DNA of 27,348 nucleotides from Bacteroidota bacterium (GTDB taxonomy: Bacteria; Bacteroidota; Ignavibacteria; Ignavibacteriales; Ignavibacteriaceae). The notes under the pieces were generated by a model. That model was given only the letters and a program-made list of their open reading frames with translations. It was not told the DNA's origin and ran no database searches. The position numbers and the translations under genes are program-made. Shown here one piece after another: positions 6,712 through 15,275 of this stretch (within the stretch, counting starts at the first letter, position 1; every line of letters starts with the position of its first letter). The stretch covers positions 1-27,348 of the forward strand of contig JAJYOQ010000008.1 of assembly GCA_021796135.1 (NCBI GenBank), read 5' to 3'.

Positions 6712-9480
6712 TTATTTTATTAGTATTAATTTTTTGGTTTGAACAAAACTACCTGACTGCATCCTGTAAAAATATACACCGCTTGATAAATTGCCTGCGT
6801 TAAAAGTTACACTATAATTTCCTGCAGCTTGTTGTTCGTTAACCAAGGTCTCTACTTCCCTGCCTAGTACATCAAAAACTTTTAAAGTAACCGGACTGGT
6901 TTTAGCTACTGAATATTTTATTATTGTAGAAGGATTAAACGGATTCGGATAATTTTGTAAAAGAGAATAAGCAATTGGAACATTATTATTTTCCTTAACA
7001 GCGGTAGTTGTAAATTGAGTGCTATAAACACCGCTTCCGAATGTTCCAACAACAACGGTTCCGTCTGAGTTTCTTATATCAATAGTTTCCGCATCAACCA
7101 TACCGATATTGTTAGTGCCTTGTTGTACCCAAGTAGTTGACATTCCATTTAAGGAAGTAGTAGCATAAAGTCCTGTGCTTGTGCCTGCATAATAAATAAT
7201 ATTTCCGTTTAAATTTAAAATCTTTACGACACGAACAGAAGGACCATTTCCGGTTCCGTCGGGATTTTGTTCAAGGTTTCCTGATACTGCATTCCATGTT
7301 ACACCGCCGTCAGTGGTAGCAAAAATACTAAGAACACCGTAATTGGAAAATGCAACCAAAACATTGTTTGCATTTTGCGGATCGACGGCTATGCTGCTTA
7401 CAAATCCGGCTGGAAATGTATTCGAAGTAATATTTACAGAAGAAGGATTGCCTTGATCTGCATTTACTACCTTAAAAACCGTACCGCCGTCTGTACCATA
7501 ATACAAAACATGAGCCGGCAGCGTAGAAACTGCTAAAGCAGTAACATTGTTGGTTGTGTCAATATTTGTAAAATCCGTCCAATTGATAGTAGTTGCGGAA
7601 TCTGAGGGAATAACAATATTTAATAAGTTACTGTTTCGCCAAATATTTGTACCCGCAGCCAGGAACATCATAGAAGTATTAGATGGATCGAGTACATAAG
7701 GGGTAACGAATAGAAATCCGGAGGCGCCGACGGGTTTTATTAAAGCACCCTGCTGATCGGAAAGTCTTCCTTCCATAATATTTCCGTTTTGAGTTGCGAA
7801 GTAAATATAATTGCCGCTGTCTGCAACTGCAGATATACATCCGTCACCGCCATAAGGCAGTACAACCCAGCTTGAATTCGCGGTAAGCGTTGTATCCATC
7901 ATATTACCATTATCTTGCATACCCCCGACAATTAATGATGAGTTTGATATAGCATGATCCAAAGCTACAGAATAAAATTGTGTTGTTGAGAATCCATTAT
8001 CTAAGCTTGTCCATGAAACAGGATTAGCTGTAACATCGTTTGTAAAGCTTAGTCCTCCGTCATTTGCAGAATAAACAATATTTGGGTTTGAGGGAAGATA
8101 GAAAAGATCATGTTCGTCAGGGTGCTGATTAGTATAAGACGAAACATCATTTGCCGGTGAATAGCCGCCGATCCAATCCGTCGAATCCAATTTAGTCGAA
8201 AATCCATTTGTCGTTCGATATAAATTCGTACCTCCGATAATTACAAAATTTGAATCTTTTGGACTAACCTTTATCACCATATCATAACCGCCTTGAGAAG
8301 AATATCCCCCGACATTTCCTGACCAAGCCGGAAGGTTATTTGTTAAATCAGTCCATTGATTAGATCCGGAGTTATATTTAAGAAGAGTATGAAAATCATC
8401 AGCACCATTATCTGGCGAACCCTGATTTCCGCTGCCCGGTGTATTCGCTAATACATATAAAATGTTAGAATTTGTAGGAGCGCTAGCAATAACTATTCTT
8501 CCATATACCACAGGAAAACCAGATGGTGTAATTTCTGTCCAATTTATTCCATCAGCTGAATGCCAAATACCTTGAGATTTCCCGTTGCTAAGTGCTGCAT
8601 AAACATCTCCTTTACTCGTGACAGCAACATTCGAATATACAGATAAATTTGTATTTGCAGTGTCTCTATCACTTAGTACTAAATTCCAGCTAGAGCCGCC
8701 ATCACTAGATCTATAAATACCATCCACAACTGCGGCATAGAGAATATCCTGATTCATATTTGATGTATCAACTGCAATATTCCAAACAATCTGAAATCGA
8801 TTAACAAAAGTTGGCACATAACCCGTAGAGGTTGATGGTAATATTGACCATGTTAACCCATCATCTGTTGATTTATAAATTCCGCCGCCAATAAATGTAA
8901 CAAATCCAGCACCATTGCCGGGTAATTCCAAATTAGATGCGTATTCTCCGGTTCCGTAATACCAATTATTTGTTTTTCCGCTTCTAGTATCCTGAACAAT
9001 GCAGGTTACGGTTTGGACAGTATCCTGAACGGGTGTAACCTTAGTCCAGCTTTGACCGTTATCGGTTGATCGCCACATTCCGCCTGTTGCGCCGCCGGCT
9101 AAAACGATGTTTGGATTATTGACATCAACAGCAATAGCTCTTGACCTTCCGCCTTGGTTAAAGGGTCCTCTGTAAGTCCATGGGCTGGAATTAAATATTT
9201 GATTTGCTTTTTGAAGTTTCATCATCTTATCGTTTGGTAAATTTTTTGCATACAAACGTTCCAGTGTAGAAATATTTGCAGGAATTTTATTTGTATAAGG
9301 ATTTCTTAATCTTAAAAATTGCCAATTTCTGCGAGACTGCAAATTTTCCTTTGTATATGGTAAATGATTAAAACCAATAAAAGAATTATTTAAACTTTTC
9401 TGAACAAGACTTTGAGAATAAACATTTGATATCCATGTGAAAGAACAAATTAACAAAAAGTAAATTATCTTTCTTTTCAT
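6712..9480 (-). CDS. T9SS-sorted beta-propeller (BNR/Asp-box) surface protein
   Basis: This 922-residue secreted protein has a signal peptide of about 22 residues (cleavage near VYSQ). The body (about 100-830) is made of beta-propeller blades with Asp-box motifs such as WRSTDNGQSW, YKSTDDGLTW, YRSSDGGSSW and ATTDGGVTW, as in sialidase-like, VPS10-like and xyloglucanase-type propellers. No catalytic set could be assigned, so the ligand or substrate is unknown. The C-terminal ~80 residues are a type IX secretion sorting domain (YPNPFNPST, VFDVLGREVETL, SGVYFYR, KKLILIK). AAGGAA lies close upstream of the ATG. It follows the lipoprotein gene by 31 bases on the same strand, so the two are probably co-transcribed and may meet at the outer membrane. 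Confidence 0.88.
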   Translation of the reverse strand: MKRKIIYFLLICSFTWISNVYSQSLVQKSLNNSFIGFNHLPYTKENLQSRRNWQFLRLRNPYTNKIPANISTLERLYAKNLPNDKMMKLQKANQIFNSSPWTYRGPFNQGGRSRAIAVDVNNPNIVLAGGATGGMWRSTDNGQSWTKVTPVQDTVQTVTCIVQDTRSGKTNNWYYGTGEYASNLELPGNGAGFVTFIGGGIYKSTDDGLTWSILPSTSTGYVPTFVNRFQIVWNIAVDTSNMNQDILYAAVVDGIYRSSDGGSSWNLVLSDRDTANTNLSVYSNVAVTSKGDVYAALSNGKSQGIWHSADGINWTEITPSGFPVVYGRIVIASAPTNSNILYVLANTPGSGNQGSPDNGADDFHTLLKYNSGSNQWTDLTNNLPAWSGNVGGYSSQGGYDMVIKVSPKDSNFVIIGGTNLYRTTNGFSTKLDSTDWIGGYSPANDVSSYTNQHPDEHDLFYLPSNPNIVYSANDGGLSFTNDVTANPVSWTSLDNGFSTTQFYSVALDHAISNSSLIVGGMQDNGNMMDTTLTANSSWVVLPYGGDGCISAVADSGNYIYFATQNGNIMEGRLSDQQGALIKPVGASGFLFVTPYVLDPSNTSMMFLAAGTNIWRNSNLLNIVIPSDSATTINWTDFTNIDTTNNVTALAVSTLPAHVLYYGTDGGTVFKVVNADQGNPSSVNITSNTFPAGFVSSIAVDPQNANNVLVAFSNYGVLSIFATTDGGVTWNAVSGNLEQNPDGTGNGPSVRVVKILNLNGNIIYYAGTSTGLYATTSLNGMSTTWVQQGTNNIGMVDAETIDIRNSDGTVVVGTFGSGVYSTQFTTTAVKENNNVPIAYSLLQNYPNPFNPSTIIKYSVAKTSPVTLKVFDVLGREVETLVNEQQAAGNYSVTFNAGNLSSGVYFYRMQSGSFVQTKKLILIK

Positions 9481-9511
9481 ATATTTCCTTTATTTTATTT
9501 GATTGCAAGGA

Positions 9512-9976
9512 TTATTTCGTTTTATTATAACTATTAACCAAGTATAAACTTTCCTTTTTCATACCTGATAAATCAGAAGGCAATAGCTGAATATCTGCTA
9601 AAAATGATGAACCTTCGTTTAACCCAGGAAGCTGTTCGTTTAAAGTAGGGAATGTTTCCTTAGTTGTTGGATTTAAAGTGAAAGAGAATTTGGTTTTTAA
9701 TGTATCACCTCTTTTTAAAGATGCAGAGCCCGCACCATATCCGATTACTTTATTGATTTTAATCCACGCAATGCATGGTGCTTTTGAGCAAGGATCATTG
9801 CTGGCATTGCCCAATAAAGTTGAATCAATTTTAACAATTTCGGCATCAACCCTGCATTCCCCGGGAGGAATCCTCCGATCTGATATCGAACTTTCATTTG
9901 TTATTTCTTTATTTGAAGCACAACCCAATATTCCTACAAATAACACAGCCGCTATGAAAAACGACATAGCTTTCAT
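9512..9976 (-). CDS. Small predicted lipoprotein, function unknown
   Basis: A 154-residue protein with a lipoprotein signal peptide: hydrophobic residues 5-17, then a lipobox ILGC with C19 as the lipidated residue. The mature part has three further cysteines (C41, C63, C68), of which C63 and C68 sit in DPCSKAPC, so disulfide bonds are likely. The region after them (IAWIKINKVIGYGAG, then alternating beta-like strands to LNEGSSFLADI) looks like a small beta barrel, but I do not recognise a family. AGGAGT at 9983-9988 (complement) lies six bases before the ATG. It is the first gene of a two-gene unit with the propeller protein downstream. Confidence 0.75.
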   Translation of the reverse strand: MKAMSFFIAAVLFVGILGCASNKEITNESSISDRRIPPGECRVDAEIVKIDSTLLGNASNDPCSKAPCIAWIKINKVIGYGAGSASLKRGDTLKTKFSFTLNPTTKETFPTLNEQLPGLNEGSSFLADIQLLPSDLSGMKKESLYLVNSYNKTK

Positions 9977-10285
9977 AAAGTTACTCCTGATAATAATTAT
10001 TATAATTTCATATCCGCATATTTGATATGATTTAAGGTTGTAAAAAATAATATTTTAAATTTCAAGATTAAAGAAAGGATAGGTAGTATTTTAAATTTAA
10101 CATAAAGATGTGCATGGTATCACTATTAATAATAAAAACGTATTACATTATTATTATGCCGCTGAGAAACCCCATAAGTCGACTGGAAAAATTATTTTTA
10201 AGAATTTATTTGACCGGTGAAATATTATAGGAAGAGTTAAATACTCAAAATCAGGTCACGTAAAATATAGAATAATTGAAAAATA
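9977..10285. other. Gene-free stretch (309 bases) between lipoprotein and regulator genes
   Basis: It holds the ribosome binding site of the lipoprotein (complement of 9983-9988) and presumably that unit's promoter, reading left. It also holds the region after the regulator gene that ends at 10286. The only structure seen is an AT-only inverted repeat: TAATAATAA at 10127-10135 and TTATTATTA at 10148-10156, with a 12-base spacer. No convincing small gene, RNA or GC-rich terminator was found. Confidence 0.5.
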
Positions 10286-12925
10286 TTAATTAGTAATGAT
10301 TTCCTGAAATGAAAGAGGATAATTTTCGTCATACACCTGTTTATATTCGATTAAAAATAAATCATATGCCATCTTTGCAAGATTAAGCTTTCCTCCCTTG
10401 TTTAGAGTTTTAATCTTAATTTTTATTGCCTCTTCGTCAATTGAATCAAAAATTAGAATTGTGTCACAAAGTCTGAGTAACTTTCCCGCATCGCTTTGTA
10501 TTTGGTCATTGGATATGTGATATTTTAACAATTCAACTATTTCTGCGTTTATTTTCATTTTTATAGGATCAAGCCATTCATAACTTATCCCTTTTAAAAG
10601 CTCTCCGCCTTCTAATATATTTATCAAAGAATCCATCTTTTCATTGCTCAAATATTTATCGCTGTTTCTGGTCTTTCTAATCTTAATATATTCAGCATAA
10701 TCAATAATTGCTCCATTATCTAAGGTGATGCACCAAAGCTTATCTATAAACTCAAGCTTTATCCCTTCTACCGACGGCAATAATTTGCGAATTCTACTTA
10801 TTGCTACTCCCCTGCTTGATTTTAATTTGTCTCCGGATGATTCCGGCCATATAATCGTCGAAAGCTCCTCTGAGGTCATACCCTTTTGTCTATGTTGGTC
10901 AAAGCTTCTTATTAGAATTATTAAAAATATCTCTTTTATCTTTTGACTGAATTCTGATGAAATGTCTTTTCCGTCTTTATCGAAGATCCGGAATCCGCCG
11001 AATAATTTAATTGCGTTCTTTATTACATCGGACTCAATAGTATAATTTTCTCCGACTACTTTTTCCAATGCAGCCTGAACAGAGGGATTCTGTTTTTTCT
11101 TCCTTACAAGCAGATAAATAAAGGAAAAACCTATAGCAAATACTGATAATATTAAAACAGTAAATGATCTGCTGCTCTTGGGATTTTTATCATCGCTATA
11201 TATATTCTCGGATACCGCTATCGGAGGATAACTAATTGCATAAATCTTAACCTTAAAATCATCGAAGAATGTGGTAATAAATTCATTTGTCGATTTGTTA
11301 TAATCAAGATAAGCATTATTCCCGAATAGCCTATCTGTCTTAAATTTATTTCCAACCTGCTCGACATTACCATTTTTTAAGTTCACTTCTTCTAGTGTTG
11401 TTGTTACAAAATTACTCTCCGGGGTTTGTGCTAGAAAATAAATTACCGAATCTTTTTTATTTAGATATAAACCACTCAATGAAAAGTAAGTAAATTTTTG
11501 AATTTCGGGCAATTTCAATTTGGTTAAGGTCAACTTCTTCATATTTAGAATATATGCATCGTAAAACGGAGCAAAACCATCATTTTGATTTCCGGTTTTA
11601 TTTCCGACTCCTCCGAAAATTATATATTCACCTTCCTTAAAACCTTTTCCAAATGCAAGTCCGTCGCGGGGAGTCATTTCATTTAACTTTAACTTAATTC
11701 TCTCCCATGTCTTTTTCTTAAAATTATATTTGAATAGATCGTTATTGACCTTATAATAACCATATCCTCCTAAAAGATATAAATCATCACTATTTGGATA
11801 ACTAAATTTAGCACTGCCGTAATAATGTCCTTCAGCGTCTTTTTTTTCAATCTCTTTTACTATCCATTCGTTTTTCCTTAAATCATATATAGAGACTTTA
11901 CTCATTCCGGTTAAATAAGAATAAAGTTCTTGTTTATTATTGTCATAAAACAAATCATTAACAATAACAGGACATTTTGATTTAAACTTTATAACTGAAT
12001 CCTTTCCTGTTACTAAATCATAAATAACAATATTATCTAATCTATTTATAAATAACCTTGAGTTAATTGAGTCATAGGCAACTCCGAATTCATGAATACC
12101 GGACTCTGTAAAGCTAAATTCTGCCAGTTTTCTCCAGTTTTTATGATCTTCATATACCCAATTGGGATTTATTATTTTTAACTTTGCACCATTTATGTTA
12201 TCCGTAAGATAATTCTCAAAAGGGTTTAGGCTCCAAAAGTATTTCTTTTGGTTATTCTCTGTTATTAATATGTTTTTCAACATGATATCAGCGAAATCAT
12301 GTGATATAACATCCTTCAAGTCTTTTAATCCAAAAGCAAATTTGAAATGCTTTTGATTTGTTAACTTGAATGGAATTTCTCCTTTAAATTCACCGTTTAT
12401 ATAAGTCTTTATCTTATTTTGGTTTTTATCGAATGTAATTTTTAAATTATACCACCGATTCCGGATAAGATCTCTTCTTAAAAATGGAATATTAATTTGT
12501 TGTGAATTTGATGTATCCATTAATTCTATAAATGAAATCGACGAATTTGAATGCTGATCATAAAGTAAGGTCAAAACACAATGTCTGTCATCTTCAATTT
12601 TAAGTATATCACCAAAATATTTATTAGAGAAAAATGAGAAGTCAAATGAAATTGAAAAGGAATTGTCTAACTCGATTGGCTCGTTGTCATTCAACAAAAT
12701 AGAAGTTTTATTAAGTAGACCTTCATACATGCTGCTTAATCTAATTCCAGAAAGGTTATTTGTCTGCGAAAAAGCCGGCGAGAAAGTGGTAATAAAAAAC
12801 AAAACAAAAAGAATAATTATCTTATTATTATGGAAATAATTGAGGGAAAGTTTTTTTATGGTTAAAAATATTTGCGGAAAATCAATCACGACCACGCTCC
12901 CTTTATTGCTCAAGCTTAAAAACAT
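10286..12925 (-). CDS. Transmembrane transcription regulator: LamG/kelch-like outer part, SARP-type wHTH-BTAD inner part
   Basis: An 879-residue regulator that would carry a signal across the membrane in one chain. It has a signal sequence (hydrophobic about 35-52, SPAFSQ), a laminin-G/concanavalin-like beta domain (about 85-225), and a kelch-like propeller (about 275-565, with GG-containing blades such as LYLLGGYGYYKVNNDLFKY and YIIFGGVGNKTG). One membrane helix (about 588-607) is followed by KKKQ. The cytoplasmic part has an OmpR-like winged helix (about 637-740, IKLFGGFRIFDKDG start, MTSEELSTIIWP) and a helical BTAD-like domain (about 745-870), as in SARP regulators. The ATG at 12925 has only a distant GAGGG; a GTG at 12889 has AGGGAG seven bases upstream (12897-12902) and may be the true start. 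Target genes are unknown. Confidence 0.82.
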   Translation of the reverse strand: MFLSLSNKGSVVVIDFPQIFLTIKKLSLNYFHNNKIIILFVLFFITTFSPAFSQTNNLSGIRLSSMYEGLLNKTSILLNDNEPIELDNSFSISFDFSFFSNKYFGDILKIEDDRHCVLTLLYDQHSNSSISFIELMDTSNSQQINIPFLRRDLIRNRWYNLKITFDKNQNKIKTYINGEFKGEIPFKLTNQKHFKFAFGLKDLKDVISHDFADIMLKNILITENNQKKYFWSLNPFENYLTDNINGAKLKIINPNWVYEDHKNWRKLAEFSFTESGIHEFGVAYDSINSRLFINRLDNIVIYDLVTGKDSVIKFKSKCPVIVNDLFYDNNKQELYSYLTGMSKVSIYDLRKNEWIVKEIEKKDAEGHYYGSAKFSYPNSDDLYLLGGYGYYKVNNDLFKYNFKKKTWERIKLKLNEMTPRDGLAFGKGFKEGEYIIFGGVGNKTGNQNDGFAPFYDAYILNMKKLTLTKLKLPEIQKFTYFSLSGLYLNKKDSVIYFLAQTPESNFVTTTLEEVNLKNGNVEQVGNKFKTDRLFGNNAYLDYNKSTNEFITTFFDDFKVKIYAISYPPIAVSENIYSDDKNPKSSRSFTVLILSVFAIGFSFIYLLVRKKKQNPSVQAALEKVVGENYTIESDVIKNAIKLFGGFRIFDKDGKDISSEFSQKIKEIFLIILIRSFDQHRQKGMTSEELSTIIWPESSGDKLKSSRGVAISRIRKLLPSVEGIKLEFIDKLWCITLDNGAIIDYAEYIKIRKTRNSDKYLSNEKMDSLINILEGGELLKGISYEWLDPIKMKINAEIVELLKYHISNDQIQSDAGKLLRLCDTILIFDSIDEEAIKIKIKTLNKGGKLNLAKMAYDLFLIEYKQVYDENYPLSFQEIITN

Positions 12926-12940
12926 CCATTCTTAATTACC

Positions 12941-12964
12941 CTCAATAATAATGAAATTATTGAG
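12941..12964. promoter_or_regulatory. Perfect inverted repeat upstream of the transmembrane regulator gene
   Basis: CTCAATAAT (12941-12949) and ATTATTGAG (12956-12964) form a perfect 9-bp inverted repeat with a 6-base spacer. It lies 16 bases before the ATG at 12925 and overlaps the only GAGGG near that start. It could be an operator for autoregulation or an mRNA hairpin. A related TTGCTCAAG element occurs at 12906-12914 and its complement near 12960-12968. Confidence 0.35.
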
Positions 12965-13143
12965 CAAGGGAATAATACTTCTAAGCATTTGTACCGCCAT
13001 TCTTATAATTTTGAAATTCAAAATTAACCTAATCTATGAAACAAAAATAAAGAATTTTTAATCATGTACAATAAAGTATTTTCGAAATAATTATAAGATT
13101 ATATTGTCCTCCGGTTATATATACAATATTTTATTAAATAATT

Positions 13144-14997
13144 TTAACAGCATCCCATTGTCGGTTTATTCTCATCAATTACCGGCGCTCCGAATGCTTC
13201 CTGCGGTATCGGGTCGCCTCGAAGTGTTTTTATCCAGCGCCTTATTGCATCAAAGACAACTAATACTACTCCAATAATGAATATCATCATCAATATAGAA
13301 TCCAGATATCCCTGAACGGCTGTGACCGGATTCATTGTTAGAGGCCAGAATATATTCTTTATTGAAAGTACTCCTGCACTCAATGTCGTTATACCTACAA
13401 ATATCATCGGAACTAGCGTATAAACCGCATACTTTGCTTTCCCCATATTAATTATAAATGTGGTAGATACCGCTAGCGCAATTGTTGCCAGTAACTGATT
13501 TCCGGTTCCAAATAATGGCCAAATAGTCGAGATATTTCCTGTGTATATCAAATATCCCCACCCAAGCACAACTAATGTCGTTGCTACAAGAGTGCCGGGC
13601 CACCACTTCTGATCTCCGAATGGTTTATATACTTTCCCTAGCAGCTCATGAAGTACGTAACGAGCAACTCGAGTTCCCGTGTCTACTGTTGTTAGAATAA
13701 ATAATGCCTCAAACATTATTGCGTAATGATACCAGTAACCCATTAATGTAGCCATTCCGGGCAATCCGCGGAATATTTGCGCCATGCCGACTGCTAACGA
13801 TACCGCTCCTCCGGTGCGTCCCGCAAGGTTCTCTCCGACTTCCCGGGAGAATTCACTAAGATTGACAGTATGCATTCCAAGTTTTGCAAATACTGCTGGC
13901 GTTGTATTGATTGCAAAATAATCACCGGGAAACATTGAAGTCGCCGCGATAAGTGCTAGTACTGCTACTGTTCCTTCTGCTATCATCGCCCCGTATCCTA
14001 TAAAGCGTGCATCGGTTTCCTTGTCAAGCATCTTTGGCGTCGTCCCTGATGATACCAGTGAATGGAACCCTGATATTGCTCCGCATGCAATTGTGACAAA
14101 CAAAAATGGAAACAACTTTCCGGGTATTATCGGTCCTCCGCCATTTACAAACTGCGTGAATGCCGGAAATTGAATGTCCGGATGTACTATGAAAACTCCG
14201 ATGATTAGCACTGCTATTGTCCCTAATTTCAAGTAAGTGGATAAATAGTCTCTCGGCTCTAATAAAAACCACACTGGAAGTATTGATGCTATAAAACCAT
14301 ATATTGCCATCAAAATTGTTATTTGATGTCCGGTGAAAACTAAAGCGTGTGAGTAAGATGAGTTTGCAAAAGCATGCCCACCTACTAGTGCCGCTAGCAA
14401 AAGGATCACTCCGGCTATACTCGGTACAGCTACTCTTACCTGTCCGGGAGAACTTTTGAACATATATAATCCCATTAATATTGCAATTGGAATCGTCATG
14501 CCAATCGTAAAAACTCCCCAGGGACTATTCGATAACGCATTCACTACTACTATTCCTAATCCTGAAAGCGTTACTAAAAGAATGAAAAGTATCGCTACCA
14601 TCGCAACCAATCCGGCAAACGGGCTAATTTCGGTACGTGCAATTTCTGCAAGTGATCTGCCTTTATGACGCACTGATGCAACAAGAACTGTGAAATCCTG
14701 CACTGCTCCCGCAATTACTGCTCCCAATAAAATCCATATCAATCCGGGCGCGAATCCGAATTGTGCAGCCAGCGTCGGACCAACCAGAGGTCCGGCTCCT
14801 GCGATTGCCGCAAAATGATGCCCGAAGAGCACCCACTTCGGCGAGGGAACATAATTGTGTTTATCTTCATACTTGTGGGCTGGGGTTATTCGTTTATCGT
14901 CCAAGACAAGTACTTTGGCGGCTATAAATGCACTATAGTATCTATAACCTATCGTGAAAACCAAAATAACAACGATCATAATGGGCAATGTATTCAT
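13144..14997 (-). CDS. cstA: Carbon starvation protein CstA family transporter
   Basis: A 617-residue polytopic membrane protein of the CstA family, which imports peptides or pyruvate under carbon limitation in other bacteria. The N-terminal half carries the strongly conserved stretch FGHHFAAIAGAGPLVGP (residues about 58-74) and later GAVQDF. The C-terminal half has about nine further helices, a DTGTRVARY segment and GTGNQLLA. The protein ends in a short hydrophilic tail with a terminal CC pair. The length suits the shorter CstA type (E. coli CstA is about 700 residues). AGGAG (complement of about 15004-15008) is well placed before the ATG. It is monocistronic; no adjacent BtsS/R-type LytS/LytTR system is seen, so its control is unknown. 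The substrate cannot be decided from the sequence. Confidence 0.92.
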   Translation of the reverse strand: MNTLPIMIVVILVFTIGYRYYSAFIAAKVLVLDDKRITPAHKYEDKHNYVPSPKWVLFGHHFAAIAGAGPLVGPTLAAQFGFAPGLIWILLGAVIAGAVQDFTVLVASVRHKGRSLAEIARTEISPFAGLVAMVAILFILLVTLSGLGIVVVNALSNSPWGVFTIGMTIPIAILMGLYMFKSSPGQVRVAVPSIAGVILLLAALVGGHAFANSSYSHALVFTGHQITILMAIYGFIASILPVWFLLEPRDYLSTYLKLGTIAVLIIGVFIVHPDIQFPAFTQFVNGGGPIIPGKLFPFLFVTIACGAISGFHSLVSSGTTPKMLDKETDARFIGYGAMIAEGTVAVLALIAATSMFPGDYFAINTTPAVFAKLGMHTVNLSEFSREVGENLAGRTGGAVSLAVGMAQIFRGLPGMATLMGYWYHYAIMFEALFILTTVDTGTRVARYVLHELLGKVYKPFGDQKWWPGTLVATTLVVLGWGYLIYTGNISTIWPLFGTGNQLLATIALAVSTTFIINMGKAKYAVYTLVPMIFVGITTLSAGVLSIKNIFWPLTMNPVTAVQGYLDSILMMIFIIGVVLVVFDAIRRWIKTLRGDPIPQEAFGAPVIDENKPTMGCC

Positions 14998-15208
14998 CGG
15001 AAGCTCCTAATATATTATCTGATTATTACTTTCAGGTTCTTCTTAATCGATTGATTTATTTAATTTATTATTAGTAACTCGATAATGCAATGACATGCTT
15101 GGTAAGAGGTAATATTTGGAATTAGGAAGTAGAAATGAACGGGTAAGATGCATAATAATCCCCTTTTCGTCAAATCTGTAGTTGAGAAATTAGCGCGGTA
15201 AATTAAAA

Positions 15209-15246
15209 TTGAGTCCGGCAGGTTTTTTACAACCTGCCTTACTCAA
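15209..15246 (-). terminator. Intrinsic terminator for the 1358-residue T9SS protein gene
   Basis: Stem GGCAGGTT (15217-15224) and AACCTGCC (15231-15238) is extended by TTGAGT (15209-15214) and ACTCAA (15241-15246). On the minus strand it is followed by TTTTAATTT. It lies about 30 bases past the stop at 15276. Confidence 0.85.
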
Positions 15247-15275
15247 TGAAGATTTTTCAATCACCCTTTTAATGA

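Noticed and set aside
9678..10025. Plus-strand open frame opposite the lipoprotein gene
   Set aside because: The minus-strand frame has a lipobox and a correctly placed AGGAGT; the plus frame has neither signal nor family features.
13101..13129. ATATTGT/ACAATAT inverted repeat after the cstA gene as a terminator
   Set aside because: The stem is short and almost AT-only and no T-run follows on the minus strand.
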